Shown here in pieces: positions 58,082-64,000 of a stretch of 64,000 nucleotides of DNA. The translations under genes and the position numbers were made by a program. Numbering within the stretch: position 1 is the stretch's first letter; every line of letters starts with the position of its first letter. The stretch is from Actinomadura alba (GTDB lineage Bacteria > Actinomycetota > Actinomycetes > Streptosporangiales > Streptosporangiaceae). The notes below the pieces were generated by a model. That model worked only from the letters and a program-made list of their open reading frames with translations, was not told the DNA's origin and searched no databases. The DNA lies in NCBI RefSeq assembly GCF_014323705.1, contig NZ_JABVEC010000017.1, positions 62,001-126,000 on the forward strand, given 5' to 3'.

Positions 58082-59272
58082 TCAGCGGCTCATCGGCGGC
58101 GTGACGCTCGCGATCCGCGCGTCCACGACCTCGGGCGAGAACACCCGGTCGGCGACCATCGACGCGGCGCCGACGACCCCCGCCCGCTCCCCCAGCCGAC
58201 CCTCGGCGATGCGCAGCCCGCGGGTCGAGCGGTACTGCGCCGCCCGGTAGACGACCTCGCGGATCTCGCCGAGCAGGTGGTCGCCCGTGCGCGCGAGACT
58301 GCCCGAGATGATCAGCACCCCGGGGTTCACCACGCTCACCACCATGGCGAGCACCTCACCGAGGACCCGCCCCGCCTGCCGCGTCCGCCGTACGGCCTCC
58401 GGATGCCCGCTCGCGACGAGCCGTACGACGTCGGCGGCGTCGCGCACCGAGGGATCGATCGACGCGAGCTCCCGGCCCAGCGCCGCCCCGCTCGCCACGG
58501 CCGCCAGGCAGCCGAACGAACCGCACACGCACGCGACGTCGTCGTATCCGCGCAGCCGCACGTGCCCGATCTCGCCCGCCGCCCCGCCGACCCCGTGCAG
58601 CACACGGCCGCCCTCCACGATGCCCGCGCCGATGCCCGTGCCCACCTTGACCAGCACCAGCGCCGGGCAGTCCGGGTCGGCCACGGTGAACTCGCCGAGC
58701 GCCATCATGTTGGCGTCGTTGTCGACCAGCACCGGACCGGGGAAGCGCGCGCCGAGCGCGGACACGACGTCGTACTCCGGCCAGCCGGTCACGATCGGCG
58801 TGGGGATCACCCGGCCGGTCCGCTGGTCGACGGGGCAGGGCAGGCCGACCCCCACGCCGCACACCTCGCCCATCGACCGGCCGGCCTCGGCCAGCAGCGC
58901 CCCGAACCGGGCGGAGATCCAGTCGACCAGCGCCGCCGGGCCGTCTGCGATCCGCACGGGCCCGGCCGACTCAGCGAGCGTTCGGCCGGCGAGGTCGACC
59001 ACTGCCACGCGCCCGTGGGTGGCGCCGATGTGCGCCGCGAGCACCACCGCGGACCCCTCGTCGATCTTCAGCATGTTGGGGCGGCGGCCGCCGGTGGAGA
59101 CGTCGACGCCGCCTTCCCGCACGTACCCGGCGCTCACCAGCTGGTCCACGCGCTGCGCGATGGTCGAGCGGGCCAGGCCGGTGAGCTCCATCAGATCCCG
59201 GCGGGTCCGCGCCTGCCCCTGCCGGATGAACTGCAACAGATGTCCCGCCGAGGGAGCACTGACCTGCGGCAT
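58082..59272 (-). CDS. ROK-family transcriptional regulator
   Basis: A 396-aa regulator. An N-terminal winged helix (LLQFIRQGQARTRRDLMELT, GLARSTIAQRVDQLVSAGYV) is joined to a ROK sugar-kinase-like domain: ADPDCPALVLVKVGTGIGAG, GEIGHVRL and zinc motif CVCGSFGCLAAVASG. In sugar kinases the last motif ends in Glu; here it is Ala, consistent with a sensor rather than an enzyme. It lies upstream of and parallel to the sugar importer, which it probably represses until the sugar binds. A small dyad lies before it (59319-59338). Confidence 0.9.
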   Translation of the reverse strand: MPQVSAPSAGHLLQFIRQGQARTRRDLMELTGLARSTIAQRVDQLVSAGYVREGGVDVSTGGRRPNMLKIDEGSAVVLAAHIGATHGRVAVVDLAGRTLAESAGPVRIADGPAALVDWISARFGALLAEAGRSMGEVCGVGVGLPCPVDQRTGRVIPTPIVTGWPEYDVVSALGARFPGPVLVDNDANMMALGEFTVADPDCPALVLVKVGTGIGAGIVEGGRVLHGVGGAAGEIGHVRLRGYDDVACVCGSFGCLAAVASGAALGRELASIDPSVRDAADVVRLVASGHPEAVRRTRQAGRVLGEVLAMVVSVVNPGVLIISGSLARTGDHLLGEIREVVYRAAQYRSTRGLRIAEGRLGERAGVVGAASMVADRVFSPEVVDARIASVTPPMSR

Positions 59273-59318
59273 GCCGATACCGTCACCTTCCGCGGCGCCG
59301 CTTCACGGGCGGTCCCCC

Positions 59319-59338
59319 GCGTTCCACTGCGGGAACGC
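59319..59338. promoter_or_regulatory. 20-bp dyad before the ROK gene
   Basis: GCGTTCC, 6 nt (ACTGCG) and GGAACGC form a perfect inverted repeat with 7-bp arms, 47 bp upstream of the ROK start and 40 bp after the small lipoprotein's stop. It could be the ROK operator or a terminator for the upstream operon; there is no T-run, so an operator seems likelier. Confidence 0.4.
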
Positions 59339-59377
59339 CTTGTGCAGGATTTTCGCACGGTCCGCGGGGACTTCTCG

Positions 59378-59818
59378 CTACCGGGAGGGCGTGGCCGCCA
59401 CGGTCAACCGGAGGGTCACCTGCCCTTCGCACGGTCCCTCGACCAGCTTGACCGACCCGGTCTCGCGCCGGCCCCGGACGAAGAAGATGTCGGCCTCGAT
59501 CCCCTCGTTCTCCTCGGCGACCACGTCGAACCCGCCGGCGGTGAGCACCGCGGGCAACGCGGCGTACGACTCGTCGATGGTCGACTCGGCGACCACCGTC
59601 GCGCCGACATGGCCGGCCCCGGACCCGACCTCGGTCACCGTCCCGGCCCGGCTGAGGTCCAGCGGCAGCGCGGCGAGCCGGCTCTTCGCGACCGGCACCG
59701 GTTCGGCGCACGCGCGCGGCGACCCCCCGGCCGGGTCGCCGCATCCGGCGAGCGCCGCGACGAGCGCCGCGGTCGCCGTCGCCGCGGCGGAGACGGCGAC
59801 GGCGGCCGGGCGGAGCAC
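59378..59818 (-). CDS. small putative lipoprotein
   Basis: A 146-aa exported protein with a long Ala-rich signal ending in a lipobox (VAALAGC). The mature part has two further Cys (RACAEP, GPCEG) that could form a disulfide, and a beta-rich pattern (GSVKLVEGPCEGQVTLRLTV). No family was recognised. The GTG at 59818 is 2 nt after the propeller gene's stop, so the two are an operon and the proteins may meet at the cell surface. Confidence 0.65.
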   Translation of the reverse strand: MLRPAAVAVSAAATATAALVAALAGCGDPAGGSPRACAEPVPVAKSRLAALPLDLSRAGTVTEVGSGAGHVGATVVAESTIDESYAALPAVLTAGGFDVVAEENEGIEADIFFVRGRRETGSVKLVEGPCEGQVTLRLTVAATPSR

Positions 59819-59820
59819 GC

Positions 59821-62085
59821 TCAGCGGACCGGGATCCGGGTGCTGTACATGCCCCTGCCGAAGCTCGCGGCGTACAGCCGCCCGCCGGGCCGGTGCACCC
59901 GCAGCTCCATGACCGGGGTCTCCGGCAGCCCGGGGAGCGGCAGCCAGTGGGAGCCGCCGAGCGGGCTGACGAAGACTCCGACGTCGTTGGCGACGTACAA
60001 CGTCCGGCCGACCTGCACGATGTCGTTGACGGGTGCGTTCGGCAGCGTGCCGCTGATGTTCTTCCAGGTGCTCCCGCCGTCGGTGCTGCGGAAGACGTGC
60101 GCCGCGTCACTGCCGGACCGGAAGCCGGACAGCGTCACGTACACCACGTCGGCGTCGGACGGGTCGACCCGCAACCTGGTCACCCAGCGATCCGGCAGAC
60201 CCGCGTTGATCTTCGTCCAGCCGGCTCCGCCGTCCCTGGTCACCGCGACGGTGCCGTCGTCGGCACCGATGTAGATCCGCTTCGGGTCGCTCTTGGCCAC
60301 GGCGACCGTGGTCAGCGTTCCAAAGCTGTACTGCGGGTCGGGGCCCTCGCCCTCGGTCAGGTCGGGGCTGATCGGCGTCCAGGTGACCCCGCCGTCGGCC
60401 GAGCGGTTCAGGATGTTGCCGCCGTAGTACATGATCGACGGATCGTTCGGGTCGAACTCGAGCGGTGCCTTCCAGTTCCGTCGGGTCGAGGTGGTGGCAC
60501 CGGTGAAGTTCCGCCCGGTGTTCCCGCCGTCCGCGGAGCGGCTGCAGTTTCCGTACTGCGAGCAGTAGTACACGCGGTTCTGGTCGACCGGGTTGATCAG
60601 TGTCTCCAGGCCGTCACCGCACCCGAAGACATGCCAGCCCTCCGCCGAGCCGTACGAGCGGCTGCATCCGTTGTCCTGCGCGCCGCCCACCATACGGCTG
60701 GGGTCCTGCTCGCCGACGTCCAGCGTGTAGTACTGCGTGTACGGCTCCGACACGGCCTTGACCCACGTCGCGCCGTCGTCGTCGGTGCGATAGAACCCGC
60801 CGTCATTGCCGAGATAGATCGTCCCGGGCGTTCCGTTCTCCCACAGCATGGCGTGCTGGTCGGCGTGCACGTCGGCCGCCCCGTACCCGAAGGTCCGGCC
60901 GCCGTCGCGGGACCGGATCAGCGGCACGCCCGCCACCCACAGGTCGCTCGGGTCGCCGGGCGAGACCCAGAGCTTGCCGAACCACCAGCCGTAGCTGCTC
61001 TGTGACGAGCGCAGCAGGGGGTCGTCGGGCAGCCGGGTCCAGGTGGCGCCCGCGTCCGCCGACGTCCACAGCCCGTCGAAGTTGCCGAGCCGGTGCACCC
61101 GCAGGAGGTAGAGCCGGTTCGGATCGGACGGCGCGACCGTGATGGCCAGCCGACCGGTGTCCGGTCCGGCGGCGGGAAGCCCTCCGCCCAGTTCCCGCCA
61201 GGTCGTGCCGCCGTCGGTGGACTTGTAGGCCCGTGACCCGGGGCCGGCGTACTGGCGCAGGTCGGGGCGGCGCTGGTGGTCCCAGAAGGTGGCGTAGAGC
61301 GTTCTCGGCTGCTTCGGATCGATCGCGAGGTCGGCCGGGCCCGCCGTCGGGGTCGCTCCGGCGAGCACCTTCCGCCAGCTGCGGCCGCCGTTCTCGGACC
61401 GGTAAACACCGCGCTGACCGCCCGGTGCGAAGAGGTCTCCGGACGCGGCGACGTACATGCGCCTGGCGTTCTTCGGATCAACGAGAATCTCGGCGATCCG
61501 GTGCGAGTCGGTCAGGCCGGACTGCTTCCAGGTCTTCCCGCCGTCGGCCGAACGGTAGAGGCCGGTGCCGGCATAGGTCGTGCTTCCGCCGCCGGGGCTG
61601 GTCTCACCGGTGCCCGCCCACAGGACACCGTCGGGTCCCCGGGTGAGCGCGCCGATCGCCTGCGGGAACGAGTCGGGCCAGGAACGCTGGAAGGTCTTGC
61701 CGCCGTCGCCGCTCCGCCACACGCCACCGCTCGCCGCCGCGACCCAGAGCGTGCCCTTGCCGTCCGAGGCGATGTCCTTCAGCCGGCCGCCGATGCCGGT
61801 CGGTCCCTCGCTCCGCCAGGTGACGCCCGCTGTCTCGGCGCGGCCGGCGTTGTCGGTCCGCAGTTGCCGGAAGCGGTCGCGGGCACGTTCGTACGAATGG
61901 GCGTCGACGACGCTGTCGCCGGCCATCCGCTGCACGAGCATCGCATCACCGGGCTCCTGCCGTATCTGCGCGACCGGCCTGCGCTCCGCGCGGGCGGGCT
62001 CCGCGTCGGGATGGACGGCGGCGGCTCCGGCGGTCGCCGCCATGAGCCCCACGACGGCTGCCAGGGTGAGGGATCGCCGCGACAT
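59821..62085 (-). CDS. secreted Asp-box beta-propeller (sialidase/VPS10-like) protein
   Basis: A 754-aa exported protein. A signal peptide (about 1-25, RRSLTLAAVVGLMAATAGAA) is followed by many Asp-box repeats of the type S-x-D-G-G-x-T-W: RSGDGGKTFQ, RSADGGKTWK, RSENGGRSWR, KSTDGGTTWR, RSADGGVTWT, RSTDGGSTWK. These mark a sialidase- or VPS10-like double propeller. No catalytic Glu/Tyr/Arg set of a sialidase was evident, so a binding or structural role is possible. ATG 62085 follows GGAGG. The 214-bp gap upstream (62086-62299) is A/T-rich in part and holds no gene. Confidence 0.85.
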   Translation of the reverse strand: MSRRSLTLAAVVGLMAATAGAAAVHPDAEPARAERRPVAQIRQEPGDAMLVQRMAGDSVVDAHSYERARDRFRQLRTDNAGRAETAGVTWRSEGPTGIGGRLKDIASDGKGTLWVAAASGGVWRSGDGGKTFQRSWPDSFPQAIGALTRGPDGVLWAGTGETSPGGGSTTYAGTGLYRSADGGKTWKQSGLTDSHRIAEILVDPKNARRMYVAASGDLFAPGGQRGVYRSENGGRSWRKVLAGATPTAGPADLAIDPKQPRTLYATFWDHQRRPDLRQYAGPGSRAYKSTDGGTTWRELGGGLPAAGPDTGRLAITVAPSDPNRLYLLRVHRLGNFDGLWTSADAGATWTRLPDDPLLRSSQSSYGWWFGKLWVSPGDPSDLWVAGVPLIRSRDGGRTFGYGAADVHADQHAMLWENGTPGTIYLGNDGGFYRTDDDGATWVKAVSEPYTQYYTLDVGEQDPSRMVGGAQDNGCSRSYGSAEGWHVFGCGDGLETLINPVDQNRVYYCSQYGNCSRSADGGNTGRNFTGATTSTRRNWKAPLEFDPNDPSIMYYGGNILNRSADGGVTWTPISPDLTEGEGPDPQYSFGTLTTVAVAKSDPKRIYIGADDGTVAVTRDGGAGWTKINAGLPDRWVTRLRVDPSDADVVYVTLSGFRSGSDAAHVFRSTDGGSTWKNISGTLPNAPVNDIVQVGRTLYVANDVGVFVSPLGGSHWLPLPGLPETPVMELRVHRPGGRLYAASFGRGMYSTRIPVR

Positions 62086-62299
62086 CAAGCCTCCAAATTC
62101 CGTTCGGTGCTTTCGCTGCGGAATATCCGGTTCCCGTGATTGTGCGGCACCAACGGCGCGCTGCCCAGCTCAAAACATGCAGTCAAACTTCGTCAATTTG
62201 TGCCATAAATATTGATATTAATGGCCAGGGCATTAGGAGCCGGGCGTCTCGCTACAGATTGCTCTAAAATCGCTCCGGATCGAGTGATCGGGAGGTGGA

Positions 62300-63097
62300 G
62301 TGGCGGGTCGATCGCGCTTGCCGGCGGCCCTCGCCCTCACCGGTCTCTTTCTCGCGCCGCTGGTCGTGATGGTGCTCGGCTCGCTGAGGACGCCCGGCCG
62401 CCCCCCGGACGGCTTCGCGCTGGTGCCCGACCAGGTGCGCACGGCCAACTACACGACGGCCGTCCGGATGGGAGATCTCGGCGGGCAGCTCGGCAACTCG
62501 CTACTGATCATCGCCGTGGCGGTACCGGTGACCGTCCTGGTCGCCTCGTGGGCCGGCTTCGCCCTCATGACCGCGCGCCGCGGCCGGCGGCCGTTGATGG
62601 TGGTGACGCTCGTCGCCCTCATGGTCCCCCCGGTCGCGCTGTGGGTGCCGCGGGTGGTGCTGCTCGAACGGCTGGGCCTGACCGACCGCACCCTCGTCGT
62701 CGCGCTGCCGGCGATCGCCGCGACCACACCCTTCTACGTCCTGGTGTTCGCCTTCGCCTACTCCCGGATTCCGCGCGGGCAGATCGAGGCGGCCGAGCTC
62801 GAGGGCCTGTCGGCCTGGCGGGCCTGGTCGCTCACGTTCCCGCAGGCCCGGCCGGCGGCGTTCGCGGTGGCGATGCTGGCGTTCGCGTCGTACTGGTCGA
62901 CCGTGATGGACCCGCTGTTGCTGCTGCCCTCACCGGAGCGCCGGCCGGTCTCACTCGGGCTCTGGTCGCTGTCGTCCCTCGACCCGCCGATGTACCCGGT
63001 GTTCCTCGCCGGGGCGGTGCTGGCGACGCTTCCGCCGACTCTGGTGTTCCTGCTGGCTCAGCGGGCTTTCCTGTCCCGGACCCTGGGGGTGCGATGA
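62300..63097 (+). CDS. carbohydrate ABC transporter permease (MalG-like), second system
   Basis: A 265-aa inner-membrane permease with six helices and EAA loop GQIEAAELEGLSAWRAWSLT-type sequence followed by FPQARPAAFA. GGGAGGTGGA precedes the GTG at 62300. It is shorter than the first system's MalG-like permease. No MalF-like partner lies upstream, so the rest of the importer is expected beyond the window. It overlaps the following binding-protein gene by ATGA. Confidence 0.88.
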   Translation: MAGRSRLPAALALTGLFLAPLVVMVLGSLRTPGRPPDGFALVPDQVRTANYTTAVRMGDLGGQLGNSLLIIAVAVPVTVLVASWAGFALMTARRGRRPLMVVTLVALMVPPVALWVPRVVLLERLGLTDRTLVVALPAIAATTPFYVLVFAFAYSRIPRGQIEAAELEGLSAWRAWSLTFPQARPAAFAVAMLAFASYWSTVMDPLLLLPSPERRPVSLGLWSLSSLDPPMYPVFLAGAVLATLPPTLVFLLAQRAFLSRTLGVR

Positions 63098-64000
63098 TCC
63101 GCGCGGTGACGGCGTGCATGCTCGCGACCACACTTTCGCTGTCGCTTGCGGCGTGCGGCGGCGGTGACTCAGGTCCCGGAGGCGACGGCTCGACCATCCG
63201 CCTTCAGGTCTCCGGCGAGCCGGAGGAGATCGCCGTCTACCGCGCGCTGGTCGGCGCCTACGAGAAGAGCCATCCCGGCAGGCGGGTCCGGCTCGACGCC
63301 GTGGCGAAGAAGTCCGACCACCTCGCCCGGCTGACGACCTCGTTCGCCGCCGGCGGCCCCCCGGATGTGTTCCTCGTCAACTACCGGGAGTACGCGCAGT
63401 TCGTCGCACGGCGCGCCCTCTCCCCCGTCGGGCCCGCACTCACCTCGCGCGGCGTCCGGATGGCCGACTACTTCCCCCAGCCGATCGAGGCGTTCACCTA
63501 CCAGGGGGTTCTGCAGTGCATGCCGCAGAACATCTCCTCCCTGGTCGTCTACTACAACCGGGAGCTGCTGAGCCGCGCGGGCGTCCCGGCACCGAAGGCC
63601 ACGTGGACGTGGGCCGACTTCGCTCGTACGGCGAAGACGCTCACCCGCGCGGGCGGTCACGGGGTCGGCATCGAGCCCTCCCTCGTACGGGCGGCGCCGT
63701 TCGTGTGGGGGGCGGGCGGCGAGGTCGTCGACGACACCAGGTCGCCGACCCGCCTCACCCTGGACACCCCGCAGGCCCGGCGTGCCCTGGACTTCCTGCT
63801 CGGGCTGGCCCCGGCCATGCCCGGCGAGAAGGAGGTCGCCGCGCAGGACCTGGAGACCCGCTTCACCACCGGCAAGCTGGCCATGCTGCTGTCGTCCCGG
63901 CGCGAGACGCCGACGTTCCGTGAAGTGCCCGGACTCGACTTCGACGTGGCGCCGTTGCCCACGGGACTCAAGCCGGCCGGCATCCTGCATTCCGACGGCT
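63094..64000 (+). CDS. sugar ABC transporter substrate-binding lipoprotein, second system (partial)
   Basis: An open frame from ATG 63094 to the window edge encodes the first ~302 residues. The signal MIRAVTACMLATTLSLSLAA followed by Cys is a lipoprotein signal (SLAAC). The mature part is a family 1 solute-binding fold: RLQVSGEPEEIAVYRALVGA, FAAGGPPDVFLVNYREYAQF, LQCMPQNISSLVVYYNRELL, TWADFARTAKTLT. The start overlaps the permease stop by ATGA. The C-terminus lies outside the window. Confidence 0.88.
   Translation, partial: MIRAVTACMLATTLSLSLAACGGGDSGPGGDGSTIRLQVSGEPEEIAVYRALVGAYEKSHPGRRVRLDAVAKKSDHLARLTTSFAAGGPPDVFLVNYREYAQFVARRALSPVGPALTSRGVRMADYFPQPIEAFTYQGVLQCMPQNISSLVVYYNRELLSRAGVPAPKATWTWADFARTAKTLTRAGGHGVGIEPSLVRAAPFVWGAGGEVVDDTRSPTRLTLDTPQARRALDFLLGLAPAMPGEKEVAAQDLETRFTTGKLAMLLSSRRETPTFREVPGLDFDVAPLPTGLKPAGILHSDG

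Noticed and set aside
57977..60274. 765-codon plus-strand open frame
   Set aside because: Antisense to ROK, the small lipoprotein and the propeller gene; composition is typical of a mirror frame.
63094..64000. Minus-strand open frames under the last kilobase
   Set aside because: The plus strand carries an uninterrupted lipoprotein signal and solute-binding fold coupled to the permease; the minus frames are its shadows.

Overview
The window is very GC-rich (every long gene has a strong G/C bias in third codon positions). It carries typical actinomycete families: XRE/DUF5753 with DUF397, an MSMEG_6728-family protein, a DUF222/HNH protein, a PASTA-less Ser/Thr kinase with a fibronectin-like tail, and actinobacterial MoxR-DUF58-transglutaminase genes. 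I infer a high-GC filamentous actinomycete, probably Streptosporangiales or a relative. No rRNA, tRNA, CRISPR array or intact transposase was found. All function calls rest on reading motifs in the translated sequence; no database search was possible.

Layout. 1-2.2 kb: end of an unknown gene, an alpha/beta hydrolase, a flavin/F420-type PNPOx protein and a divergent HxlR regulator with a shared palindrome. 2.3-4.0 kb: a gene graveyard with a Tn3-type TnpA relic, a small surviving gene with a paralogue at 35.2 kb, two strong inverted repeats and an XRE regulator with its middle deleted. 4.0-7.6 kb: HAD hydrolase, MSMEG_6728-family protein, acyl-CoA dehydrogenase and CaiB-type CoA-transferase. 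7.8-9.9 kb: a self-regulated three-gene operon (SRPBCC-like protein, DUF4166 protein, TetR) with twin operators. 9.9-20.2 kb: an envelope/signalling block with a sigma-like membrane protein, Ser/Thr kinase, propeller-FN3 membrane protein and a translationally coupled MoxR-DUF58-transglutaminase-like operon. 20.5-21.3 kb: an M50 membrane protease.

21.5-29.3 kb is the most system-like region: five co-directional genes encoding a SWIM zinc-finger protein, DUF5691, a MoxR-type AAA+ ATPase, DUF5682 and a vWA (MIDAS) protein. The tail of a TnpB gene and its terminal hairpin are lodged between the ATPase and DUF5682. A metal-sensing ArsR/CDF efflux pair, a lipid/diacylglycerol kinase, a MarR-cupin divergent pair with twin operators and PPK2 follow (29.4-33.8 kb). 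33.8-38.2 kb holds XRE/DUF397, a coupled pair of small unknown genes, a frameshifted DUF222/HNH gene, a deazaflavin-type nitroreductase and a serine-recombinase relic.

38.2-48.8 kb: a methyltransferase behind a 38-bp palindrome, a lipoprotein, a secreted TIM-barrel sugar isomerase-like protein, DNA polymerase IV, a glyoxalase-fold protein, and a tightly coupled operon of two DUF4132 paralogues plus a 130-aa protein. A decayed second copy of that small gene lies nearby. 48.9-52.0 kb: Baeyer-Villiger-type monooxygenase, SDR and FdhD. 52.2-59.3 kb: a sugar import and use operon (ROK regulator, binding protein, two permeases, ATPase, GH63-type hydrolase). 59.4-62.1 kb: a secreted Asp-box propeller and a small lipoprotein. 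62.3 kb to the end: a second sugar ABC operon, cut by the window edge.

Recurrent regulatory theme: at least four genes (SWIM, ArsR, PPK2, SDR) have a TANNNT -10 element ending exactly 7 nt before the start codon, which predicts leaderless transcripts. Many genes in operons overlap by 1 or 4 nt (TGATG, ATGA, GTGA), which predicts translational coupling.
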